A DNA stretch of 9,581 nucleotides from Bacteroidota bacterium. GTDB taxonomy: Bacteria; Bacteroidota; Bacteroidia; Chitinophagales; LD1. Location: NCBI GenBank assembly GCA_028288545.1, contig JAQBNQ010000390.1:1-9581 (forward strand), given 5' to 3'. Position 1 is the first letter of the stretch, and each line of letters opens with the position of its first letter. This document shows, in pieces, positions 1 through 7,643 of the stretch. The notes below the pieces were generated by a model. That model was not told the DNA's origin and did no database searches. It saw only the letters and a program-made list of their open reading frames with translations. Position numbers and translations under genes: made by a program.

Positions 1-1
1 A

Positions 2-454
2 ACTCCTTTTGGAAAGATAGGCATCAATATTTGCGCCGATAATTATATCGATTCCCTGCATATAGGCCAAACCCTCGCGCACATGGGGGCACAAATAATT
101 CTCGCTCCTTCATCGTGGACCGTTGATCATGGCATTACCGAAGCCATGGACCCTTACCGCGATAAATGGGTGCAGCCGCTTACTATGCTTGCCACCATGT
201 ACGAGATCCCTGTAGTATCAACAACAAGTGTTGGGTATATTGTCGGTGGGCCATATGAAGGAAAAAAAATGGTAGGCTGCTCGCTGGCCGTTGATAAACA
301 TGGCCGGGTAATACAAGCAGAGTTCAACGAATTTGCAGGAGATTTAAAAATTGTTGAACTGGATTTGGGCGATGGCAAATTGAAAGGTACGCAGTTTGGC
401 AGGATGTTAAAGGAAAAGGGATATTACCCCGAAGAAATACCAAAAATAAAATGA
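2..454 (+). CDS. Carbon-nitrogen hydrolase (nitrilase superfamily), 5'-truncated
   Basis: The reading frame is open from base 2, so the gene enters from the left edge and only the C-terminal ~150 residues are present. The catalytic Cys is seen in KIGINICADN (Cys codon at 32-34), the usual G-x-x-x-C-x-D context of nitrilase-fold amidases. It is followed by the typical GAQIILAPSSW strand and later by VGCSLAVDKHGRVI, matching the family's conserved S-x-x-x-D-x-x-G-x-V strand. The Glu and Lys of the Cys-Glu-Lys triad would lie upstream and are not visible. Family members hydrolyse or condense amide C-N bonds (amides, N-carbamoyl groups, nitriles) in the cytoplasm. The substrate cannot be read from this fragment. 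An internal ATG at 83 falls after the catalytic Cys and is not a credible start. The stop TGA (452-454) overlaps the start of the next gene in ATGA, which suggests translational coupling with the carbamoyltransferase. Confidence 0.88.
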   Translation, partial: TPFGKIGINICADNYIDSLHIGQTLAHMGAQIILAPSSWTVDHGITEAMDPYRDKWVQPLTMLATMYEIPVVSTTSVGYIVGGPYEGKKMVGCSLAVDKHGRVIQAEFNEFAGDLKIVELDLGDGKLKGTQFGRMLKEKGYYPEEIPKIK

Positions 455-2076
455 TAGTACTGGGCATCAATGGCGGATTCAGGCAGGGCTACCAGGATGT
501 AAGTGCCTGTTTGGTTGAAGACGGTCGGGTTGTTGCGGCCATAGAGGAAGAGCGCTTAAACCGGATAAAATTTTCCGGTGGAAGACTCCCTTATTTATCA
601 GTTATTGAAGTGCTGAAGATTGCCGGCCGAAAAATACAAGATGTAGATATAGTCGCTTTTCATGGTTCAACCTGGGGTGCGGAAATTGACCAGCGGATCA
701 CTGATTATTTCAAATTTCATTTCGGTTACGCCCCGCCCCTACAGCGTTACCACCATCACGATTGTCACGCTGCAAGTGCTTACTACGCTTCGGGTTTTGA
801 TAATGCATTGATTATAACAATGGATAATTCGGGAGATGGCATTTCAACACAGATTTGTACCGGTGAAAACGGACAGATTAAATTGGTGGAACGATTTGAC
901 AGGGCAAATAGCCTTGGGTTTTTCTATTCCCTTGTTACACAGTTTTGCGGTTTTGCCAAAGACAGCGATGAGTACAAAGTCATGGGACTTTCCTCTTATG
1001 GCAACCGGAAAAAGTATGATTTCGATTGGTTGATCAGCTTTGCAAACGGACAGCTCAGAATGAATCAGGAGTTTATCAATTCCGTTGCACCCAAAGCCCC
1101 CGCCCTACATAAAGATGATATGAATTTTAATGCCGCCTTTTTGCGCAAAACAGGCGCTGGGTGCCGAATACCCAAATCGGATATTAGTCAATACTATAAA
1201 GATATTGCAGCGTCGGCGCAGCAACATCTGGAAGATACTGTTCTTTCGATGATTCAACATTATGTTGGCAAAACAGGTAAAACAAAAATTTGTCTGGCAG
1301 GTGGTGTTGCCCTTAATTGTGTTTTGAACCAAAAAATAATGAACGCAGGTTTTGTAGATGAAATTTTCATTCAGCCTGCAGCCGGTGATGCTGGTATCTC
1401 GTTAGGCGCGGCATGGCTTGCAGGCAGGGAACAAGGAATAAATCCTGTTGCATCTGAAAATACGTTTCTCGGAAATCAGTTTTCGAATGATGAGGTGCGA
1501 GAGGTGTTTTACAATTGCAGGTTAAAATATAGCGAACTGAATGACCCTGCTGAAATCGCGGCAGAATTTATTTTACAGGATAAAGTTATTGGCTGGTTCC
1601 AGGGCAGGACGGAATTTGGGCCCCGGGCACTGGGTGCGCGAAGTATACTTGCTAACCCGGCTAATGCTGAAATGAAAAACAAAGTCAATGCGAAAATAAA
1701 ATTCAGGGAATCGTTCAGACCATTTTGCCCGGGAGTTTTGGAGGAAGATGCAACGCAATATTTTTCCGGCAAACAAAAGGTGGCACCATACATGACTGTT
1801 ACCTATGATGTGGTAGAAAAAATGCGGTCTGTAATTCCCGCCGTTAGCCATGTAGATGGAACTGCCAGAATACAGACAGTTAACCAGAGTCAAAACGCAA
1901 AGTACTATTCCCTGCTCCAGGCTCTCAAGGCAAAATCAGGCAATGGCGTGGTACTAAATACCAGCTTCAACCTTTCGCACGAACCCATAGTTGCTACTCC
2001 ACGCGATGCTGTGGCTTCGTTTTACGCAAGTGGTATGGACGCCTTGATTATTGAAAATTTTTTGATTGAAAAGTGA
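451..2076 (+). CDS. NodU/CmcH/TobZ-family carbamoyltransferase
   Basis: A 541-residue, apparently full-length O-carbamoyltransferase. The family moves the carbamoyl group of carbamoyl phosphate, through carbamoyl-adenylate, onto a hydroxyl of a sugar or natural product in the cytoplasm. The N-terminal Kae1-like half carries HHHDCHAASAYY (101-112) and TMDNSGDG (123-130). H102, H106 and D125 have the same spacing as the metal ligands I recall for TobZ (H114, H118, D137), and D313 in AGDAG is the likely fourth. Further motifs are CLAGGVALNC (281-290) and the C-terminal YrdC-like/carbamoylation region with GRTEFGPRALGARS (385-398), FRPFCPG (422-428) and LNTSFNLSHEP (502-512). No key residue looks lost. 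The start ATG at 451 lies in an ATGA overlap with the nitrilase gene; the upstream DNA is A-rich without Shine-Dalgarno. It ends 14 bp from a convergent gene. The acceptor is unknown; a sugar hydroxyl is the likely target given the nearby glycosyltransferases. Confidence 0.95.
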   Translation: MIVLGINGGFRQGYQDVSACLVEDGRVVAAIEEERLNRIKFSGGRLPYLSVIEVLKIAGRKIQDVDIVAFHGSTWGAEIDQRITDYFKFHFGYAPPLQRYHHHDCHAASAYYASGFDNALIITMDNSGDGISTQICTGENGQIKLVERFDRANSLGFFYSLVTQFCGFAKDSDEYKVMGLSSYGNRKKYDFDWLISFANGQLRMNQEFINSVAPKAPALHKDDMNFNAAFLRKTGAGCRIPKSDISQYYKDIAASAQQHLEDTVLSMIQHYVGKTGKTKICLAGGVALNCVLNQKIMNAGFVDEIFIQPAAGDAGISLGAAWLAGREQGINPVASENTFLGNQFSNDEVREVFYNCRLKYSELNDPAEIAAEFILQDKVIGWFQGRTEFGPRALGARSILANPANAEMKNKVNAKIKFRESFRPFCPGVLEEDATQYFSGKQKVAPYMTVTYDVVEKMRSVIPAVSHVDGTARIQTVNQSQNAKYYSLLQALKAKSGNGVVLNTSFNLSHEPIVATPRDAVASFYASGMDALIIENFLIEK

Positions 2077-2090
2077 AAGAGTTGTTTTGT

Positions 2091-3590
2091 CTAGGGTAAT
2101 TGTGCAACAAAGTCCTTCTGTAGTTTTATATCGCCTGCATTATTCAATTGCCATTTTTCAACAATTGATTTTAGCTCTGTTCTAAAACCGGGCTTGTCCT
2201 CAAAAGCAGCCCGCAAACGATTCAATAAACTCTCTTTTTCGTTCGATTGTTCTAACCTGTTAAAGTTTTCGAGGAAAGACTGCTGATTGTTTTCCAATAC
2301 AGCGATAATTGCTTTCCACAAAAAAAGGATATTGTTTTTTGGATCCAGACCTTCATATTTTGCCAGGTAAAATTTCAGTCGCGCCATGCGTAAATCGCGC
2401 TCCTGGGTTTCAACACACTCAAAAATAAACCACTCCACCAGCCTGTAATAAACTGAAGCATAAAATTTATCGTCGAATTTAAAATGCTCTTCAACTATTT
2501 CAGGTGTAAGTACTCTCTTTATTTTGTCACCATACAGTTTACTCACCTCCTGGCTTATTTCGTCAGCCATTAAACAATAACCTTTAAGGTTTGGATGGTG
2601 TGCATCGTTAATCAGATTATATCCCAATAGCTGATGCTCCGATGAATCCATTAAGCGATTGAAGACATGGGCAACCGGAATATTTTCTTCTGCCGCTACC
2701 TGTTCAATAATCTTGTTTTTCCATCGGGCAAAACCAATGTAGCTATGTATCTCGGGTGCGCGATTCAAAAATATAGCAGCGCTGTCGTACTGGCCCTGTT
2801 CATATTTACATCTGCCTCGAAAATAAAGGAGATGGGCTTGCTCAGATGAAAATTTGGCACCCAGGCCTTCAAAAATGCTATCAGCTTCTTTAAATTTCCC
2901 CGTTGAAAAAAGCCGTTTGCCAATATGAAGTGCTTCCCGGTTTTCCGGCAACATTAAATCATCCTCGCGCGTAACTTCAGGGTCATAATTACCAATGTTG
3001 CCCACTAATTGAGAAACGACCATTGTATAATGATGTTGTTTTGATAGCCGCATTAATTGGTGGTACCTGTATTCAAATTTTTGAGGACAGTTATTATGCG
3101 GCCTGTACATATAATAAAGCTTTGAAAGTACTATCGAGTGCTGAATTATTTTCCAGAATTCAAAATCAGGGGTAGGATTAGTATTGCCAGTGGCCTCGTT
3201 TATGCCCGAATAGACTAATACGAGGCCGTTTTTATGGGGCCTGAAAAGTAATTCAAAAAAAAGCCGGAAGTAGTGAAACTCCAGCGGAGGCCCGGATTTT
3301 GTAACCGAAATAATTTCAATCGGCTTTCCGGCCAGCGAATCTCCAAACTGGTAAGCCACCAGTTTTGCGGGCGAGATTTTATCCTGGTATTGTACCCCCT
3401 CGGCGGTTGATTCGCCTACCATGTATACATACAACTTATTTTTGTCATCAAAAAATAACTGGTAAAGTGGGGGCCACCCAAATTGAATCAGGCGAAAAAC
3501 CAATTCTATCGCAGCGAAACCAAACAGTAGAGCCACAAAAAATTTCGTACTCAATCTGCTAAATCTTTTTGCCACTGCCGATAACTTCAT
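2091..3590 (-). CDS. Membrane-anchored SGNH/GDSL hydrolase-like protein with TPR-like repeats
   Basis: A 499-residue protein. A basic N-terminus (K8, R9, R12, K16) precedes one hydrophobic segment at about 17-37, predicting a membrane anchor with the rest outside the cytoplasm. Block I is YMVGESTAEG (56-65) with candidate nucleophile S61. A block II-like Gly is at 100 (VTKSGPP). Block III is YSGINEATG (127-135), and block V is NDAHHPNLKGY (328-338) with D329 and H332 as the D-x-x-H pair. Between blocks III and V, residues about 218-282 hold two TPR-like helix pairs (KRLFSTGKFKEADSIFEGLG and FRGRCKYEQGQYDSAAIFL). Residues 360-499 are helical-looking and unassigned. This matches a recognised but largely uncharacterised SGNH-plus-TPR family with GES...GhNEf...DxxH signatures. 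SGNH enzymes are esterases or acyl transferases, so removing or moving acyl groups on a glycan is plausible but unproven. The gene is alone on its strand and ends in TAG. Its start is preceded by A/T-rich DNA without Shine-Dalgarno. Confidence 0.82.
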   Translation of the reverse strand: MKLSAVAKRFSRLSTKFFVALLFGFAAIELVFRLIQFGWPPLYQLFFDDKNKLYVYMVGESTAEGVQYQDKISPAKLVAYQFGDSLAGKPIEIISVTKSGPPLEFHYFRLFFELLFRPHKNGLVLVYSGINEATGNTNPTPDFEFWKIIQHSIVLSKLYYMYRPHNNCPQKFEYRYHQLMRLSKQHHYTMVVSQLVGNIGNYDPEVTREDDLMLPENREALHIGKRLFSTGKFKEADSIFEGLGAKFSSEQAHLLYFRGRCKYEQGQYDSAAIFLNRAPEIHSYIGFARWKNKIIEQVAAEENIPVAHVFNRLMDSSEHQLLGYNLINDAHHPNLKGYCLMADEISQEVSKLYGDKIKRVLTPEIVEEHFKFDDKFYASVYYRLVEWFIFECVETQERDLRMARLKFYLAKYEGLDPKNNILFLWKAIIAVLENNQQSFLENFNRLEQSNEKESLLNRLRAAFEDKPGFRTELKSIVEKWQLNNAGDIKLQKDFVAQLP

Positions 3591-3654
3591 TTTAATAACT
3601 TACTGTTTATATTGCTGTTGAATTTAGTAATATTCAGGTAATCGAATTTCATCT
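3591..3654. other. Divergent intergenic spacer, probable promoter region
   Basis: This 64-bp AT-rich gap separates the divergent starts of the TPR-containing SGNH gene (-) and the methyltransferase-like gene (+). It is the only divergent spacer in the window, so it should hold the promoter of the minus gene and probably that of the four-gene + run. I looked for a Bacteroidota-type -33 TTG / -7 TAnnTTTG promoter and for a sigma70-type pair on both strands and found no convincing match. I also saw no long inverted repeat that would suggest an operator. The role is therefore inferred from gene layout alone. Confidence 0.45.
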
Positions 3655-4638
3655 ATGTCTATTTCACCCGCAAGGGCAATTTATCAGAATAAAGATTTTC
3701 TGAAATCTTTAAAACCAAGAATCGACAGTTTTATTAAGCTTTCAGGTCGGGTTCATGATCTTCCCTATCACCAGTTTTTTCAACTGGCGGCAATAGCCTA
3801 TGAAATGAAACCCGATCTTATTGTCGAACTTGGGCGGGCTTATGGCAATTCCACATTTGTTTTTACCGAGGTAGCAGGTTATATCAACGCAAAGGTAATT
3901 AGCTTATGCGATAATAACTTTTGGGCAACTATTACTTTACCTAAAATTCGCGAACTTGTAAACGATGAATGGCTGAAGCGATTAGATGCCAGGTTTGTAA
4001 ATAATTTCCTGGAAGTTGAAATGAAAACGGAAATTCTACCGGCAAAAAAGGTACTTGTTTTTTGGGATGCTCACGGGTTTCAAACGGCTGAATACGTTTT
4101 AGGTTATCTTTTGCCAATGATGAAAGGGAAGGAATGCATGGTTGTAATGCATGACATTACCGACATGCGGTATCAATATGTAGATGATTCATATCGACAA
4201 CAGCGCATTTGGCGTCCTGACTCTGCAAATGAAGGTCTCAGTATGGTCAGAGTCGGGAATTTTAGTTCCTTTAATGAACAATTGATAGCAGCGTTTGATT
4301 TTTGCAGTCGCAATAAAATGGAATTAAGGTCAGCCGACCAAAGTTTTCTGACCGAGTTATCGGAAATTGAAGTGCAGGAGTTGTGGGATTGTTTAAATGA
4401 CGGGTTTAATACCGAAGCGCACTGGGCATATTTTAATTTGGACAAACCCAATTTCTGGAAACTCCATTTTCCGGCGTTTGACAGAAGAGCGGCGGTTGAG
4501 GAAAATAAATTTAAGCGGGATTATTTGAAGGGTGTTCGCGATAAGCAGGATGAGTTTATGATCAGGAGTGAACGGGTGAGGCGAATTGCTATTTATCTGC
4601 AACAACTTGCAGATAGGTTTGGACTGGAAAAAAAATAA
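3655..4638 (+). CDS. Class I SAM-dependent methyltransferase-like protein
   Basis: A 327-residue soluble protein with no signal peptide or membrane segment. Motif I of the Rossmann-like methyltransferase fold is visible as LIVELGRAYGNST (55-67, E-x-G-x-x-x-G-x-S), followed by strand 2 ending in an acidic residue (VISLCDNN, D86). FWDAHG (137-141) and VVMHDI (163-168) correspond to the strand-4/5 acidic and His-Asp positions seen in Methyltransf_24 and cephalosporin-hydroxylase-like (CmcI) members of the fold. The last ~120 residues are charged, helical-looking and unassigned. The expected activity is SAM-dependent methylation of a small molecule or sugar; the acceptor cannot be told. Because CmcI-like proteins share the fold, another reaction is possible. 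It is the first gene of a compact + strand run, with only 2 bp to the next gene, and its start lacks a clear Shine-Dalgarno. Confidence 0.72.
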   Translation: MSISPARAIYQNKDFLKSLKPRIDSFIKLSGRVHDLPYHQFFQLAAIAYEMKPDLIVELGRAYGNSTFVFTEVAGYINAKVISLCDNNFWATITLPKIRELVNDEWLKRLDARFVNNFLEVEMKTEILPAKKVLVFWDAHGFQTAEYVLGYLLPMMKGKECMVVMHDITDMRYQYVDDSYRQQRIWRPDSANEGLSMVRVGNFSSFNEQLIAAFDFCSRNKMELRSADQSFLTELSEIEVQELWDCLNDGFNTEAHWAYFNLDKPNFWKLHFPAFDRRAAVEENKFKRDYLKGVRDKQDEFMIRSERVRRIAIYLQQLADRFGLEKK

Positions 4639-4640
4639 AA

Positions 4641-5711
4641 TTGGGGCTAAATAATTTGTCCAAAAATTTACTGTTACTGCTTATATCTGTAACTCTCAGT
4701 TTATTGTTGCTTGAATTAATGGCAAGGAAATGTCTCACGCTTGTGGGGAGCAATTGGCATGATGCTTCTGACTGGACAAAAGAAATGTGGCTGGAGAATC
4801 ATGAGCATAACCCGGAAACTACAGTTTATCCTATCGACCGGTATGACTCCCTTTATGGCTGGACGTTAAAGGAAAATTTGCGCCATGTTATGTGTAATGA
4901 TTGGGCAGTTAGCAGTAATTCAAAGGGATGCCGCGGTGAAGCCGAATATAGCTATCAAAAAACCCGGAAGTTGAGGATATTGACCATTGGAGATTCATTT
5001 ACTTTTGGCGAATGTGTAGGTGACAGCGACAACTTTCCCGCCATACTTGCCACCTTGTTGGATAGCGCCGAAGTAATAAATATTGGTGTTCATGGCTATG
5101 GTCAGGATCAGCAATTATTGAAATTGATGAATGAAGGCCAAAAGTATCATCCGGATGTTGTAAGACTGGGTTTTTTAAATGATGATATTAACCGTAACAA
5201 AATCAATTTTCGTGATTTTGCCAAACCCTACTTCGTTTTGTCGGGTGATACCTTGCAATTGAAAGGAGTGCCGGTTTCTCCACCTTCTGTTTTTATGGAT
5301 GCTTTCAGATGGAAAAGCTGGGGCTTGATAAAAGCAAAGTGGGCACAGCTAAACGAACATAGCAACGACGCAGCTAATGATATTGTGACAAAAAAAATAC
5401 TTGAAAAAATCCGGAGCATTTGTAAAGAAATAAACGCCACTCTAGTGGTGGTGTACTTGCCGTGGTCAGGCGAGTGTAAAGAGAATAAATCCAATCATCA
5501 TCCTCTTTTTGATTCGCTGGTGGCTATGCCTGGGGTTTTTAGTGTAGACCCTACCACCAGCATTCACAGTTTTCTGAATAACACAAGGTATCCCGATAGT
5601 AATTTCGTGTGTCATTATTCCCCGGCGGTAAATAGGATTATTGCGGTTGAGATTGCAGGTACAGTCAAAAAGTTAAATAATTCTTCTCCATCAAAATCAA
5701 TTGCTCCATAA
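4641..5711 (+). CDS. Membrane-anchored SGNH hydrolase-like protein, TTG start, atypical C-terminal motif
   Basis: A 356-residue SGNH-family protein. A hydrophobic segment (about 9-26) after a Lys suggests a single N-terminal anchor with an extracytoplasmic catalytic domain. Block I is TIGDSFTFGE (115-124), nucleophile S119. Block II is INIGVHGYGQDQQL (146-159). Block III is FLNDDINRN (178-186), with N180. The C-terminal block reads NFVCHYSPAVNRIIA (321-335): H325 is kept, but the Asp expected two residues before it (normally DGH) is Val, with Cys in the Gly position. The start is TTG at 4641, because a stop (TAG 4614-4616) blocks upstream extension and the first in-frame ATG (M27) would remove the anchor; TTG at 4656 is an alternative. 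Relatives are esterases or O-acyl transferases in polysaccharide loci. It sits 2 bp after the methyltransferase-like gene and 3 bp before the amidotransferase gene. Confidence 0.85.
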   Translation: MGLNNLSKNLLLLLISVTLSLLLLELMARKCLTLVGSNWHDASDWTKEMWLENHEHNPETTVYPIDRYDSLYGWTLKENLRHVMCNDWAVSSNSKGCRGEAEYSYQKTRKLRILTIGDSFTFGECVGDSDNFPAILATLLDSAEVINIGVHGYGQDQQLLKLMNEGQKYHPDVVRLGFLNDDINRNKINFRDFAKPYFVLSGDTLQLKGVPVSPPSVFMDAFRWKSWGLIKAKWAQLNEHSNDAANDIVTKKILEKIRSICKEINATLVVVYLPWSGECKENKSNHHPLFDSLVAMPGVFSVDPTTSIHSFLNNTRYPDSNFVCHYSPAVNRIIAVEIAGTVKKLNNSSPSKSIAP

Positions 5712-5714
5712 ACT

Positions 5715-7643
5715 ATGTGCGGCATTGCAGGCATAATTTCTTTTAATGGCTTGTTTGGCGATAGCGATAATCGTGATCTTAAAGCCATGACGGAGATTTT
5801 GTGGCATCGCGGGCCTTCGCACACTGGTTATTACGAGTCGCCACAATGCCTGGTTGGCAACACACGATTGGCCATTACCGATACAGATCATCGATCTGAT
5901 TTACCAATGCTAAGTGAAGATGAAAATGTCCTTATTGCTTATAACGGCTTTGTTTCGAACTTTTTGCAGTTAAAGCAAAAATTTCGATTGGATGAAAAGC
6001 ATTCGTTTCGGGGCAACTCAGATACCGAAGTGTTACTAAATCTTTATCGTACCATCGGTATTGATTTTGTAAGCCAGTTGAATGGCATGTTTGCAATTTT
6101 CATTTTCGATAAAAAGCTTAATAAAGCATGGCTTGTCAGGGATTTTTTTGGCATAAAACCAATTTTTTATTTCGAAGAATCGGGAAAATTTTATTTCGCA
6201 TCTGAATTAAAATCCTTATGTGAAGTACAAAGTTTTTCGGCTGAGGTCAATGCCGTTTCTATATTTCACTATTTTACGTTGGCATACATTCCGGGGGCAC
6301 TTACTCCTTATAAAAATGTTCATGAGTTAAGGCCCGGAAACCTGGTAGAATTTGATTTAAATACTGCTACATCAACAATCAGAAATTATTATACGCTTAA
6401 CTTTTTAGAGGATAAGGATATTTCTGAAACCAGTGCGGTGGACAATTCACGTAGGTTAATGCAGGAATCTGTTGAAAGGAACCTTGTAGCCGATGTTCCT
6501 TTGGGAATTACACTTTCGGGTGGAGTGGATTCGGGTTTAATATTAAGTATGGCGCACCGCGCGGGACTAAATAAAAAGTTGATTACATTTTCTCTTCGTA
6601 TCGACGAGCCGGGATTTGATGAGTCTTCATACCAGCGCTTGATGGTGGACCGGTTTAAACCTGAACATCACGAAGTAAAAATCACACCGGCGCAAATTGA
6701 ACAGGCATTATTTCAACACATAGCCTATTTGGATGAGCCATCGGGTAATGGAGGAAATATTCCTTCGTACCTATTGGCACAGGAAGCCCGGAAACATGTA
6801 ACAGTATTGCTTTCAGGGGAAGGTGGTGACGAGATTTTTAATGGGTACGACACCCATATCGCGTATAAGGTAAGTACACGCTACAAACAATTGGTGCCAA
6901 AGTCGATGCGGTATATCATCCAATCTGCCGCTCAACGACTGCCTGCTTCGTACAAAAAATTGAGCTTTGATTTTAAAATGAAACGCTTTACTGAGGGAAC
7001 TGAATTGAATGTGCCGGAGGCGCATATGTTTTGGCGCCATGTGCTTACAGATGCGGAAAAAAATTTGCTGTTTAAAAATATACCATCGTTAAGCCCAACC
7101 GGTGGGATATTTTCTGACGTGTATAATACACGTCTGTTCAAAGAGCCGTTAAACCGACTGTCCTTTTTGGATATATACTTCTTTTTTGCGGATGACCTGA
7201 TGGTTAAAAATGACCGGATGTTTATGGCACATAGCCTTGAAACGCGATTCCCTTTAATGGACAGAGAGCTGGTGGAGTATGTTTCCGGAATTCCAACGCA
7301 TTTGCGGGTAAAAAATTTTAAGCGTCGAAATATACAAAAACAAGCTGCCAGGGGTCTTATACCTGATGCCATAATTGACCGTAGAAAGTCGGGCCTGGAA
7401 ATACCATATTCGTTATGGGTTTTGGACCGACTAGGGCCTTTGTGTACAAAATACTTCAATAAAAGAAAGGTTGAGCAAACCGGTATTTTGCATTGGGAAG
7501 CTGTGGAGCACATTTGGAAAAGACATACTGCAGGAGTTAAGGATCATGGCAGGGCCATTTGGTGTATCCTTATTTTCTTAATTTGGCACGATATGTTTGT
7601 TATAAATAAAAACTACAAAAGCTTTTTGAATCCCCACCCATGA
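5715..7643 (+). CDS. asnB: Asparagine synthetase (glutamine-hydrolysing)-type amidotransferase
   Basis: A 642-residue class II glutamine amidotransferase fused to an ATP-pyrophosphatase synthetase domain. The family takes ammonia from glutamine and amidates an AMP-activated carboxylate (aspartate in AsnB, other acids in pathway-specific relatives). The start ATG at 5715 is firm because it gives MCGIAG, with the nucleophile Cys2. The glutaminase domain spans about 2-220: RLAITD (51-56), YNGFVSN (76-82), NSDTEVLL (101-108) and VRDFFGIKP (141-149). The synthetase domain shows the PP-loop SGGVDS (268-273), LSGEGGDEIFNGY (366-378), KNDRMFMAHSLETRFPLMD (498-516) and RRKSGLEIPY (556-565). F79 replaces the Glu normally following N-G, a residue reported to help hold glutamine. 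In such a gene cluster, a pathway enzyme amidating a sugar acid or other carboxylate is as likely as housekeeping asparagine synthesis. Its stop overlaps the GT2 start by ATGA. Confidence 0.93.
   Translation: MCGIAGIISFNGLFGDSDNRDLKAMTEILWHRGPSHTGYYESPQCLVGNTRLAITDTDHRSDLPMLSEDENVLIAYNGFVSNFLQLKQKFRLDEKHSFRGNSDTEVLLNLYRTIGIDFVSQLNGMFAIFIFDKKLNKAWLVRDFFGIKPIFYFEESGKFYFASELKSLCEVQSFSAEVNAVSIFHYFTLAYIPGALTPYKNVHELRPGNLVEFDLNTATSTIRNYYTLNFLEDKDISETSAVDNSRRLMQESVERNLVADVPLGITLSGGVDSGLILSMAHRAGLNKKLITFSLRIDEPGFDESSYQRLMVDRFKPEHHEVKITPAQIEQALFQHIAYLDEPSGNGGNIPSYLLAQEARKHVTVLLSGEGGDEIFNGYDTHIAYKVSTRYKQLVPKSMRYIIQSAAQRLPASYKKLSFDFKMKRFTEGTELNVPEAHMFWRHVLTDAEKNLLFKNIPSLSPTGGIFSDVYNTRLFKEPLNRLSFLDIYFFFADDLMVKNDRMFMAHSLETRFPLMDRELVEYVSGIPTHLRVKNFKRRNIQKQAARGLIPDAIIDRRKSGLEIPYSLWVLDRLGPLCTKYFNKRKVEQTGILHWEAVEHIWKRHTAGVKDHGRAIWCILIFLIWHDMFVINKNYKSFLNPHP

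Noticed and set aside
1158..1174. Inverted repeat TGGGT...ACCCA
   Set aside because: It is only 5 bp per arm and lies within the carbamoyltransferase coding sequence, so it is likely chance.
1509..1893. Overlapping minus-strand open frames of 94 and 106 codons inside the carbamoyltransferase gene
   Set aside because: They mirror the conserved TEFGPRALGARS and FRPFCPG region of the plus-strand gene, and the translations show no domain.
2077..2090. Possible terminator in the 14-bp gap between convergent genes
   Set aside because: There is no GC-rich inverted repeat followed by a T-tract; the gap is too short and shows no stem.
2677..2940. TPR-like insertion in the minus-strand SGNH protein as a novel domain fusion
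   Set aside because: The GES...GhNEf...TPR...DxxH layout already occurs in a widespread SGNH-TPR family, so the architecture itself is not new; only its role here is open.
5436..5447. Short palindrome CCACTCTAGTGG
   Set aside because: The 5-bp arms with a 2-bp loop sit inside a coding region, with no placement suggesting a terminator or operator; chance is sufficient.
6932..7513. 193-codon open frame on the minus strand inside the amidotransferase gene
   Set aside because: It lies wholly antisense to strongly conserved asnB-type motifs (KNDRMFMAHSLE, RRKSGLEIP), and its translation shows no recognisable domain.
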